Made by a program: the position numbers and the translations under genes
Assembly: GCF_028858725.1 (NCBI RefSeq)
Contig: NC_084790.1
Coordinates: 26,329,031-26,393,030 of the forward strand
Reading direction: 5' to 3'
Source: Colius striatus
Taxonomy: Eukaryota > Chordata > Aves > Coliiformes > Coliidae
DNA length: 64,000 nt
The notes under the pieces: model-generated
Database searches by the model: none
Seen by the model: the letters and a program-made list of their open reading frames with translations, nothing else
Told to the model about the DNA's origin: nothing
Part shown: positions 23,250-34,171 of the stretch, one piece after another
Layout: every line of letters begins with the position of its first letter
Position numbering within the stretch: position 1 is the stretch's first letter

Positions 23250-24273
23250 GAAAAACCATAAATGTTTTCCAGTAAGTATATAAAAACTTAAAGAGGATCT
23301 GCCCTATCCATCCCATGCAATTCCATAAAGCTGCTAACATAAAAAGATACTATGAAAGTATATCTCTAACATAATCAGAAGTACTTTTCAAGATCGTCAT
23401 AATTTAATGCACTACAGCAACCCCAAGGTCTGTGCTTAAGCCACACAAAACTAAAAACCCCCCTTAGGAATACTTTCATGTCAATTTTTTTTTTTTTTTT
23501 AAGTAGATACTGGATGCCGGCTAGATTTCAGCATAAAATGTTATACTCTGGTCCTCATGCCTTACCAATGTGTCAAAACTCAGCTCTTGATGATGGCCAG
23601 TCTTTTGAGCTACAAATTTTGTTAGGACCTCATAGGACAGTCTTGATCGGTCCGACTTTCTGCTGAGTAGGTAAATCTCCCTTGATGGAACCTCATTCCT
23701 TTACTTCTCAGCATATTCACAATAGCCAAGAGGTAAAATTACTGTCTTTTTTGTTTTGCCTTTCAGATCATTTTAAGACTTTTTCCTCTGATCATATTTT
23801 TCCAAAAATTAAATCCCTCATTTTTTACTATTCTCATTCTCTATTAGACTCACTCCACAGAGTCCATATCTTGAAGCGTCATGGCCAAAAAATAGATAAG
23901 GCATGGAACTGACTTCTTCAGTCAGCTCAGCAGAGTGGGGTCATTAGTTCAGGTGTTACAGACTATGATGTTTTGTATCCCAGCATGATGAATTGATGCT
24001 TTTAAAAGAAATAGCATGACATTGTTGGCATTGTTCGCTTTGATCCATGATAACACTCTACTGAGTCTCTACCTAACCACTACAGGCATCACCTATTTTC
24101 TTTACCTGTGCATCACATTTTGTCTGTCTTTTGCATTGCACTTTTACAATTTGTGAAGATTATTTAGGATCACAGTCTCATCCATTAATGTACTTTTATT
24201 CCATTTTAGATTGGTAGGAATCATATGTCTTTAAAGAGTATATAATTTATCTCATTGTGTAAGTTATTGGCTT
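20570..24273. other. Intergenic; poly(A) run, otherwise nothing recognised
   Basis: Contains a moderately GC-richer piece (about 20600-21130), T-runs near 21745-21760 and 23487-23500, and A27 at 23217-23243. No coding signal is seen. Confidence 0.4.
23217..23243. repeat. Poly(A) run (A27)
   Basis: Uninterrupted A27. No recognisable retroposed body lies upstream, so it is called a simple repeat. Confidence 0.9.
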
Positions 24274-24827
24274 ATATCAGATATAGTGTGGCCAGGAGGA
24301 CCAAGGAAGTGATTGTCCCCCTGTACTCCGTGAAGCTGCACCTTGAATACTGCTTTCAGTTCTGCTCCACTCACTACAAGAAGGACATTGTAGTAGTTAC
24401 AGGTCTGGATAACAAGTTTTATGAGGAGCAGATGAAGGACTTGAGGTTATTTAGGCTGGAGAAGTCTGAGAGGAGATGTGATCACTCTCTACAATTACCT
24501 TGAAGGAGGTTGTAATGAGGCAGAGGTTGATCTGTTCTGTCCAGAAATTAATGATAGGACAATAAGAAATGGGCTCAAGTTGCACCAGGGGAGGTTTAAA
24601 TTGGACATTAGGAAGAACTTTTTCACCGAGAGGGTTATTAAGCCTTGGAATGGTCTGTCCTGGGAGGTGCTGAAGTCACCATTCCTAGAGATACTCAAAG
24701 GATGTATAGATGAGGTGCTGAGGGCTATGGTTGAGTTTAGTGGTGGCCTTGGCAGCATTAGGTTAGTGGTTGGATTCAATGACCTTAAAGGTCTTTCCAA
24801 CTGCAATGATTCTATGGTTCTATGATA
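24274..24827 (+). repeat. CR1 LINE, 3' part of ORF2 and 3' UTR
   Basis: Sense-strand CR1 text: AAGTGATTGTCCCCCTGTACTC (RT C-terminal VIVPLYS), ACAAGAAGGACATTG, GAAATGGGCTCAAGTTGCACC, ACTTTTTCACCGAGAGGGTT and GACCTTAAAGGTCTTTCCAA, ending in ATGATTCTATGGTTCTATGAT. Stops and indels break the frame, so this is a dead 5'-truncated copy. It belongs to the same subfamily type as the copy at 48.9-49.5 kb. Confidence 0.92.
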
Positions 24828-27800
24828 ATATATTGCAAAATGGTCTCAGAGCACTTGAATGGGAATATGCTCTCTGTACATACATAACCAAGAAGTGTTT
24901 ATAGCTATTCTACATACACAGTCTACCAGTCACATCTGTTGCTGCTTCACAACAGCTTAATCAACACCACATGTCCCTCACTTGTATTTGGGAACATTGT
25001 TTAATACAGTCAAAATCGTACCAAAGCTGAGATAGGTAACATCTGGTGCTATTCTCTCAACATCCTATCAGAGAAGATAATTTGGTTGTTTTGTTCCTTT
25101 TCTGTTGACAGTTGCTCAACTCCTTGCTCCAAGAGGTTACAAAGAGTTTATCATTGCTTATAGTATTATTCTGTGAATTTGAAAATATATTGAAGATAGT
25201 AGTAAGCCTGAGCTAACAAGCTGTGCTAACCCTGAGTTCCCATTCTGTCCCTTTTGCAGTGCTGTTGGAACTATTCCTTCACTGTGACACAAGAAATTAA
25301 TCTAATTGATCCAGATGCTTAGAGAAAGAATCACTTTTTGCACACTTACACAGACACACTCTAAAAAATTTGGAGATTTTTAAGTACTTTGTAACACCCA
25401 GTTGTTTCAAGACATCAATATCAACCATAAGTAGTTTACTTATGTCTGCTCTTACATCACATTTTGCATATGATCACTGAAACATCATAGCTTTCAGGAC
25501 CAAGGCTTGGGAAGAAAAAAAAATCAGCAGCTGATGATAAAAGAAATAGGTTAAAGCCTATCAGCAACTAGACAGAATACTTCTGGCATAAACACTTTCT
25601 GTCATAACACTCTTGGCCTTCGCACACTTATGCTAACATTAGATTGACAGTTCAAACATCTGTCCAGCAAAAAGTTAAAACACCTGCTAAGTTTCAAAGT
25701 GGAGCTTGACTATGGCTTTTAAATAATATCACGATACTCAGCAGATGTTGATGTAAGCTGGCTAATCAGGTATTAAAATCCCTCACCCGAGTCCTCTGCA
25801 AGTTATAAAATTCAAATGCATGTGAGGTCCTTTCAGCTGTGTGGAAAACTGAGTCCCAAAGCATTCTCATTTTCATAATTATCATGTATTTCATGTTCAT
25901 CATATATAATATATTTATCAGGTACCTCATGTTTGTGGTAGGTATCTTTAGTCTTGGTCAAACAGTACTTGAATTCTAGATCTAGGGTAACCTGAAAAAA
26001 AGACACAAGATCTAAAATAATGTCTCTGCTACACATACTTTATAAAATATCCATTTAATACCACAGTAATAATAGGAATTCAAATGATCGATTAATAAGT
26101 TTTTAGTCATTTGTCTAAAAAAGAGCTGCCTTCTCATTCCAACTGTACATTCACCACTAATAGAATTGTAATCATATAGGCATACATAGACGAAATTTCT
26201 CAGAGTCATTGTGAAGGTTGGGATCAAAGACAATCTTTATAGAAGTGTTTATACATTCCCATTACCAGGTAACATGCAGTATTGTTTTTCTGGGATCTGG
26301 CTCAGATTTTTGAACTGTTTCTGGGGCCCTATGGTATACATCAAATTTGTGTACACAGCCAGGATGTAAGTAATATATAGAACACACATGCCAAGCAAAG
26401 CATTTGCACATGTGTCATTGTGAAAACACAAGTCTTTACATGCATAATACAAGCCTGAAGAGTATAGTGACCTCGTCTTGTAGGCTAATTGCCTTTGTCT
26501 TTTGAATCCTTCTATGGTTTTAGGCTCACTGTAAATCAAATGGAGAAAAACTTTATAAACAGATACACCAGTTTTAAAGAAATTAAGATGGTGATGGCTT
26601 TAGAAGTGCCTTTCCTACTGTGAAAATAATGTGAGGACAGCTAATTCAAGATCATAACACTAATGGAAGTTGATAAAGTGTTTGAGCAGGCAGCTGTATG
26701 GATTTATCAAGTGAAGCATGCATCTTAAACGTATTAGAAAATTATCATCTCTCGCTGATTAAGGATGTAACATTTCTTTCTTACCAAGATGTGCTTTACA
26801 TCTGGGAGGCTGTAATGTGTCCTGCAAATGGCTTCAGTATTTCACAGAAAAGTTCCAATTTTCTCACTTCCACATGTTCTGTCACTAAGTGAAAGGAGAT
26901 GGTAGAAAAGTCAGTTCTAAAAAGAGTTCATCAGTTTTCCATTCAAAACAACCTTTTCATTACAAACTAATCATTTTGCAAGTGAATTAATACATTTTGA
27001 GATAGTTCTCTTGTAATTCCTTAGCAAGCTAAGACACAGTTGGACAGACATGAGGAACCTTCACCCCTGTGAACACTTGCCCACAAGAGACATGTAATCC
27101 CTGGCAGTAGTGCTTAATCACATTCCTCAGTCAGGTGTCAAACAGAGCAAAGGCACAAACACACAAGCAAGTTCTGTTTAGAGGACCTCAAAAAAACAGC
27201 CAAGTGGCAAATTTGGACATCTGTGCTAGACCTCAGCTGTCCTGTTTTTTCAGTCTAATCTGTCAAGATAACCATTTCCCCATTCTCTTAAACAAACACA
27301 GACTTCCTTGTTTAAACACTGCAACAGTTCTAACAGAGAACAGGTTTTAATCATTCTCTGCTAAGTACACTAGCAAGAGGCTCAGAAAAAGAAGTAAAAC
27401 ATCTTAAATGTAAGCTGCTGATTTTGCTGTGTGCAAAAAAACAGGGCACGAGACCCTCAGATTTCAGACTGACTGTGAAGTGTGAGCCTGTAAGAAAAAA
27501 GTGTGATTCAAAAAGAGATGAGCCCTTTTTCTGCCTCTTAATTAAAAGAGGCCAACTTAAATTCAGTTTCACTCTGAAAGAATTAGAATAAATGAGGGAG
27601 ACATGGCAGGGTTGTCACTTTTTTTATAGGGTATCCTTTCCTACTGGTTGCCCCTGCTACTTGGATTATATTAATATTACACTAGTAAAAGCTTTTCTGT
27701 GAGCAACATAGTCATAAAATGTGGTAAACATTGAACTATCTATAGGTAGCTACTGATTTTAACACCAAACTCCAGAAAGATATGTTTGTCACAGAAAGAC

Positions 27801-30800
27801 TATTAAATCTAGATAAACAAATAAATAAGATTAAAATAAATATTTTTTTTTCCTGAATATTGACTTATATTCTTATTCTCTTCAAGTTTTTCCCTCTCCT
27901 TTTCTGTTAACTCTGGTTCATTCTGTTCACTTCTGCAAGTTGTCCTCTTGTCTTTCCTTTCTGCAACTATTTTTTCTTTTTCTCTTGGAAAGGAACATTT
28001 CTTTTCCATTCATTCTTTACTGCTTTTATATCCAGCACCCTTTACTCATACACTTTTTCCATCTCCTATGATCATTCTCTTAGTTGCTTTTGTGTGTTTT
28101 GTCTCCTTATTGCCATTGAATTTTCCTGCCCCTTATCTCTTTCTCATTATGGGATTTCCCCATATCCTAATCCTCCACCTTTTCCTATCCAACACATGCT
28201 GTCTCCTACATTCTTATTTCTCATGGAGTCATTCTTACTGTCCTGCTCCTGTTATGTCCATTTCCACTGACAGAAATGCTACTCTTCTGACTTGCACTTT
28301 CATCTCTTTTTTTCTTATTTACACTGCAGAACCACAGGAGTCTTACCACACATTTTGTAATCAGTCTACCAAAGGCTTGGGTCTTGTGAGTTCACACACA
28401 AGCAATCCTGATTATTTTCTACCTGGGAGCCACTTGGGTTTATTGTGGATGCATATTATTTTTTCAGGAGTTTCCTTTTCCCTTGAGGTGAGTATCTTGG
28501 CCAAGTCACTGCAGAAGTTCCCCATTACAAAGTTTCCTTGGTAGTTTGTATAGAGAGCTCCTCTGTCATGGTACTCTAGTCAAAAGTGTTTCTTCTTGGA
28601 AACTATCGTTAAAGAAAATAATGCACAAGGTCTGCAGAGGAGTTTTTAAAGCATTTTATTCTTGGACAATATAGGAACCACAAAGATTCATGGACAAACA
28701 CCACCACCTACATATGTCTCTCATACAGAGTTTATCCACCACTCCTTAGAAGTAGCCATAGTCTTTTTTTTTTTTTTTTCTTGTCACTTTCCTGTTTTCT
28801 AAGGTCAGTTCAGTAATGGAGTAAGGAGATAGAGCAAGTAAGTCTAGAGAAGATACCTATCTTCTGGTAAAACTTTGCTCACCCTTGACAGACTGCATAC
28901 CGCTTTGATACGCCAGTCAAATGACTCATATTCAGCTCATAGAGAAATAGATAACTGGCTTAGGTTAGTTTAGTTTAATTGGTCTTGGCAAAGACAGTTA
29001 ACAAAATAGTTCCTTTCAACTCTTACTTTCAGGATAAAAAGAATCAAGTGCTTTTTTTTATAGCACAAGTGGGATGAAACAATCCAGAAGGAAAATGTCA
29101 TGGACAGTGCGTCTGTTTTGACAAAACAAGATACACACAAATCATAATGCTGTCTTGCGCAGTAATGTATGGACATTACTTAATCAGTAATGTATAGACA
29201 CTGTAAATAGTTTTTCATATACCTAGAAAATATTTCTCCTAAAAGGTGACACAATCTCCTCAGATCAATACTTCAGATTGACAAAACAGTAACTCTTAGG
29301 GTATTCCAGTGATACAGCTACTCTTTTTGCTCTTGTCTGAATAGTGCCAACATCTAAACTATCATTCAGAAAGAAGCTGTAGCTGAGAATCATAACAGCT
29401 CAGATCTTAGACAAGACAAAAAAGTCCTAGCAAGTGTAATCCCAAATGCTTGGAAACTGGTAGTAAAAGGCTGCAAATTCACCTAGAAAATATCCCAGGA
29501 CCAAGGAAATACTAGTTGTAGACTCATGAGACGGAAGTGAAAAAACAGACTTTAAAAAAATGAACCACAGCCTGGCTAGGGCCTGTGGCCCAGACTCTGA
29601 CTGTCTCCAGAAGCAAGTTCCCCTCATACTATGCCCATCAAGCTCAAAATGCAGTTTAATATGGGGCATTCATTAAAAGCACAAAGTATAGAACAGCTAG
29701 TTGTCCATAGTGTCCACTTGAAAACAGCAATTTTAAAGGTTTGCAAAATTTCTAGCAGTACCTACACAGAAATCGATTCTGTTGCTTAAGAGTGAGGATC
29801 CTTGAAAAAAATCCTTGAATCTAGAATTTATTTAAAGATAAGTATTAGAAACTTCTAAAATTGTACTTTATTCCCCTGTAATACAAAGACATATCCCTCT
29901 TTGGGTCTTCTACATAGATTATGATCCCAGTATTGTGAAAAATAGGTTTCATCCTTCAAAATTATGAGATCTGTTTTGGAAGATTTTTTTCTGTCTACTT
30001 TGTTGAGGTCATTCACCAAAACAACACATCATTGCTACGTGGAGCCTTGCACGTTCTGCTGAGGGCATTTATGTCTATGAAACATTATTTCCATCAGTTC
30101 TGGTAAGACTAAAAAATTCATGGAAAGACTGTGAATTAGAGACACAATATTCAGATTTCTGTCCATGTGCTCCTTCCAATCCTGCAATACGAGGGGCATC
30201 AGCTAAACAATTTCATAATCCATCAAACACTTGAACATTCAGTAGTTATTAGTCATCTGGAGAAATTTATGACTTGAGGAAAAGGGCATAGTCCAACATG
30301 AATCTAAATATTAGTGAAGGCTAATAGAGATTACAGAGTTAAAGGATTTTCTCACAAAGGGAATATTGTCCTTAGGATTTAAATGTCAGAAGTTTATGTG
30401 GGAAAATGCCATCTCAGGTAAAAAAAACCAAAAAAATCAGTTTTTCATAGGACTAGATTCATAAAGCGTGAAGTAAGGAATTCAGAGGACGACAGGATGG
30501 ACATTGCAGGAGTTCAGAAACATCACAGGCATCAAAATGGAACAAGAGACTAGAAAGGAAAAATCTGACAATGAAGACGTGGTATATGAGCCTGACTATC
30601 TAGATCTCAGCTCAGTGTCAAGGCTAAGATAAAACTTGGCCAGATGCAGCCCATGACTGGCTTGCCTTGTGGACAAGGCATCCCACTAGCTCATGGAACC
30701 CCAGGGCCCTTCCAGACAGACATCAACTTTTTTTTGTGCTTTTGCTTTTGATTACATTGTCCCAGGAGCAAGAGTTCACATTTATGTATGTTTAACCTTT

Positions 30801-30899
30801 CACAATACTTAAAAAATCAGTTTTTCAGCCTGTCAGTGTCTCTCTATAGAGTGGTTATTCCTTTCTGTGTATGCACAGCCCTTCTCATTTTGTTGTCAT
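24828..30899. other. Intergenic, pyrimidine-rich tract included
   Basis: AT-rich; a CT-rich strand asymmetry between about 27840 and 28330 creates a 198-codon open frame without family resemblance. No other feature is seen. Confidence 0.4.
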
Positions 30900-31395
30900 A
30901 CACAAACATGGAGCAGTTGCATTCAGTCCCATCATTTGGGTCAGTTATAAGGACACTGAGTAACACTGGGTCCAGTTTTCACCCTGAGGACCTCTGTTAA
31001 ACTGCCTGCCTCTGTGAATGGCAGGCAGTTTAACTTTGAGCCATTGACCACCACCAATCCAGGCAATTTTCCATATATATTGTGATCCATATGTCCAGTC
31101 CATATCTTAATGGCTTGTCGGTAAGGAGGTTGTGGGAGGCTGTGTCAAACACCCTGATAAAATCAAAGTGATGTTCTTAGCTCTCCACTTATCATGGAGT
31201 AAGTTGTTTCCCATAGAAGGTGACTGGATTGGTCACAGAATCACAGAAACACAGAACAGTAGTGGTTGGAAGGGACCTCTAGAGATCATCCAGTGCAACC
31301 TCCCTGCTAAAGCAGGTCTGCCTAGATCAGGTCATATTACCACTTACTCTTGGTAAATCTGCATTGTCTTTCTCAATCTCATTCGTCCTTCATAT
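30900..31395 (-). repeat. Old CR1 fragment, split by a younger CR1
   Basis: Degenerate but readable minus-strand CR1 ORF2 text: TTGCATTCAGTCCCATCAT, TTTGAGCCATTGACCACCACC, GGAGGCTGTGTCAAACACCC, CCCATAGAAGGTGACTGGATT. It is interrupted at 31234-31338 by another CR1 tail and resumes with CTTGGTAAATCTGCATTG...CTCATTCGTCCTTCATA, the next segment of the same element. Confidence 0.75.
31234..31338 (-). repeat. CR1 3'-tail inserted into an older CR1
   Basis: CACAGAATCACAGAAACACAG repeats, then TGGTTGGAAGGGACCTCTAG and TAGATCAGGTCAT. Flanks on both sides read as one continuous older CR1, which shows the order of insertion. Confidence 0.88.
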
Positions 31396-31396
31396 A

Positions 31397-32430
31397 GAAT
31401 CATGGAATGGTTTTGGTTGGGAGAGTGATTAAAGATCATGTATTTCCACTCCCACTGACATGTGCAGGAACATCTTCCACTAGATCAGGTTGCTCAAAGC
31501 CTCACCCATCCTGGCCTTTAACACTTCTATAGATGGGGTATCCACAGCCTCTCTGGGCACTGCATCACTCTATCTTCTTTCAGTTTGAAGCCATTAGCCC
31601 TTTTCCTATCACTACACACCCTTGTAAAAAGATCCCCTTCCATCTTTCTTGAGATGGTTTTTACAAAACCTTCAGGTATTGGAACATTGCTATAAGGTCT
31701 CCCCAGAGTCTTCTCCAGAATGAACAATCCAAATTCTCTCAGCCTATCTTCAAAGCAGAGGTGCTTCAGCTCTCTGATAATTTTCATGTTCCTCTCTGGA
31801 CTAGCTACAACAGGTCCATGTACTTCCTCTATTGTGAGACCCAGAGCTGGATGCAGTGCTGCAAGTGAGGTCTGACAAGAGCAGAGTAGAGGAATAGAAT
31901 CATCTCCCTCAACCTGCTGGCCCTGTTTCTTATTATGCAGGTTAGGATATAGTTGGCTTTCTGGGCTGTAAATGCACATTGATGGTTCATATGAATTTTT
32001 TCATCTACCAACATCCACCAGTCCTTCTCCACAGGGCTGCTCTCAATTGCCCAGCCTGTGTTTGTATTTGGGACGGCTCCAATCCTTGTGCAGGATCTTA
32101 CACTTGCCATTGTGGAACTTCATAAGGTTTGTGTGAGCCTACCTCTCAAGCCTGTCAAGGTCCCTCTGGATGGTGTGTCCCCTCCAGTGTGTCAACCACA
32201 CCACAGAGTCTCATATCATTAGCAAACTTGCTGAAGGTGCACTCAATCCCACTCTCTATGTCACTGACAAAGATGTTAAACAGTGCTGGACCGAATACTG
32301 ACATCTGAGGAACCCCACTCCTCACTGCTATTCACTTGGATATCGAGCTGTTGACTGTAGCTTTCTAAGGGTGTCCATCCAGCCAATTCCTTATCCACTA
32401 AGTGGTTCACCCATCAAATCCAAGTCTGGA
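31397..32430 (-). repeat. Long CR1 copy, about 1 kb
   Basis: Minus-strand CR1 from the 3' UTR (TAGAATCATGGAATGGTTTTGG) through the end of ORF2. The reverse strand still encodes the CR1 RT C-terminal segments of the ELKHLCFEDRLREFGLF type and upstream motifs such as AKSANYI-like and LVRPHLQHC. Reading leftward in sense, it includes ATTAGCAAACTTGCTGAAGG and TCCAGCCAATTCCTTATCCA on the + strand. The frame is broken. The longest open remnants are 150 and 93 codons. Confidence 0.88.
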
Positions 32431-32547
32431 TACAAGAGGAGCTTACAAGAGGTCCTGTCTGCAATTTTCCCAGGGACAGTAAGTAAAGTTTGTAACATCC
32501 TGGATCTGCTCCTGTTTTGATCTAATTGTGATTTCCTGTAATTATTG

Positions 32548-32640
32548 TCATAGAATCATAGAATGGTAGGGTTGGAAGGGACCTTTAGAGATCATCTAGT
32601 CCAACTCCCCTGCAGAAGTAGGTCAATCTAGATCAGGTCG
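32548..32640 (-). repeat. CR1 3'-tail fragment
   Basis: TCATAGAATCATAGAATGG, GTTGGAAGGGACCTTTAGAG, GCAGAAGTAGGTCAATCTAG: the canonical CR1 3' UTR, less diverged than its neighbours, so probably young. Confidence 0.93.
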
Positions 32641-32817
32641 TTTTCAATTTAACAGCATAGATATTTGAAGGACACAAAGAAAGACTCCAAAATTTGTGTA
32701 TAGCACTTGAGGATGGGTCATGCAAAATGACACAATAGAGGTAGATGCTCCTATAATATATTTAGTCCTTCAGAGCTCTTTACATGTTCACTTGGGTCTT
32801 TGAGCATCCTATATATT

Positions 32818-32822
32818 GTAGC
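32818..32822. repeat. 5-bp target-site duplication, left copy (GTAGC)
   Basis: GTAGC precedes the solo LTR and recurs at 34167-34171. Five bases is the usual length for ERVL-type and some other avian ERVs. Confidence 0.82.
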
Positions 32823-33317
32823 TGTCATGATTTGGCCCAGCTAGCACAGAAGCACCACAACAGTCTCTCACTCGGTGCCCTCATTCACCCCCACCCTCAT
32901 TAGGATGACGGAGGACCCAGCGAAATGGGAGGAAAAAGATAAGCAAGGTTGCTGTGGATTGAGACAAGGGCAGGGGGGGCTCGCTGCCAATTACGGTTCT
33001 GGGCAAAACAGACTCCAGTACTCGACTTAGAGAGGAAAGTAGGAAAGTTTATTCTACAAGAAACAGAACGAAACAAAAGCTAAAAGAGAGTAGGATGATG
33101 AGAAAATTACAACCAGCACTTTAAGATCTCCCTCCCCCATCCCTCCTTTCTTCCCGGGCCCAGCTCACTGCTCCTGATATCTCTACCTCCTCCCCCCTCA
33201 ACAGCTCAGGGGGGCAGGGAGTGGGGGATGTGGTCAGTCTCTCACAGATGGGCTCTGCCACTTCTCTCTGCTCAGATGAGGACAACTCCTGGCATTCTTC
33301 CCCTGCTCCAATACGGG

Positions 33318-33479
33318 GTTCCTTCCATGGGACGCAGTCCTTAATGAAGTTCTCTGGTGTGGGTTGTTCCCAGCAGCTGCAACTTCTGCAGATACAGGGT
33401 CCCTCACACGAGACACAGTCCTTGGTGAATATCTCTGGCGTGGATTCTTTGCCGTAGTTGCAGTTTCTGCAGTTACACG
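33318..33479. repeat. About 81-bp tandem repeat inside the solo LTR
   Basis: Two good units (from 33318 and 33398) share the CAGTCCTT-(A/G)-(A/G)-TGAA and TTCTGCAGATACA-type blocks. More diverged partial units starting GGTCCC follow to about 33650. Confidence 0.7.
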
Positions 33480-33679
33480 GTCCCTCTCTCGGGACAAGGC
33501 CCCTTCTGGGCATAAGCTTAATGAGCTGCTTTGTCATGGGTTCCTTCCCACATTTACAACTGTGGATATTGGGTCCCTTCCCAGGGACACAGCCTGCTCC
33601 AGCCATAGTGATAAAAGGTCCCTCTCATGGGATGCAGCCTCCTCTGGCCATAGTTACTGTCCCTGGCTTGGGGCCTTTA

Positions 33680-33815
33680 ATGAAGTGAATCGCTGCCCCT
33701 GGTCTGGGGCCAGCTGTAGCAAAATGAATCTCTGCCCCTGATACAGGGTTATTACCAAAATGAGTCTCTGCTGCTGATGTGGTGTCTTTAAAGAAATGAA
33801 AATAAATCTCAGCTT
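33680..33815. repeat. 36-42-bp tandem repeat inside the solo LTR
   Basis: Three to four imperfect units of AAATGAATCTCTGCCCCTGA type. On the minus strand they encode a repeated AEIHF-like pentad, which is not evidence of coding. Confidence 0.65.
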
Positions 33816-34166
33816 CACCAGTTCTCTCCACAGAATGCAGGGGAGTCTCTGCTCCAGCACACCTCCTCCTCTCTTTCATCTCACTGACCTTGGAGTCCAC
33901 ATGGTTGTTTCTCTCACTATTCCTACTCCTTGCACCACCACCAGCCAGAAGAAGGAGGACAGAAGAAGGGAGAAACAGGAAGAAGAAGGAGGAAGAAGCC
34001 TCCACTTCCGACTTCTTAAAAAGTGATCGTGGAGGCATCTAATTGGCTCAGCCCCAGGAGTGGGTCTGTCTCAGAGCTGGGGAGAGTTTCCAGCAACTAC
34101 TTACAGGAGCCATCTTTATGGCCCCTTCCCCCTTACCAGAAATGGCTGTCATGTCAAACCATGACA

Positions 34167-34171
34167 GTAGC
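34167..34171. repeat. 5-bp target-site duplication, right copy (GTAGC)
   Basis: Exact copy of 32818-32822, directly after the LTR-terminal ACA. Confidence 0.82.

Larger units (their letters stand above)
32823..34166 (-). mobile_element. Solo LTR of an avian ERV (ERVL-like), 1,344 bp
   Basis: Begins TGTCATGATTTGGC and ends GTCAAACCATGACA, giving a terminal inverted repeat TGTCATG(A/G)TTTG. It is flanked by GTAGC on both sides. The body resembles the abundant bird LTRs with CCAGC-AGCAC, GGGACGCAGTCCTT and CTGACCTTGGAGTC blocks; the ERVL assignment is from memory. Internal repeats of about 81 bp (33318-33479) and 36-42 bp (33680-33815) explain the long frames on both strands. Orientation is inferred as minus: on that strand an AATAAA (33048-33053) lies about 225 bases from the LTR end. 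No internal viral sequence remains, so LTR-LTR recombination is likely. Confidence 0.82.

Noticed and set aside
27948..28544. 198-codon open frame on the + strand
   Set aside because: It lies in a pyrimidine-rich, low-complexity tract, has Leu/Phe/Ser-heavy composition and no family resemblance; strand asymmetry explains the lack of stops.
31527..32110. Minus-strand frames with reverse-transcriptase-like peptides
   Set aside because: Remnants of CR1 ORF2 inside an annotated CR1 copy, not an independent gene.
33121..34038. 161- and 137-codon frames with repeated peptide units
   Set aside because: They lie wholly inside the solo LTR and follow its internal tandem repeats; no viral or host protein matches.
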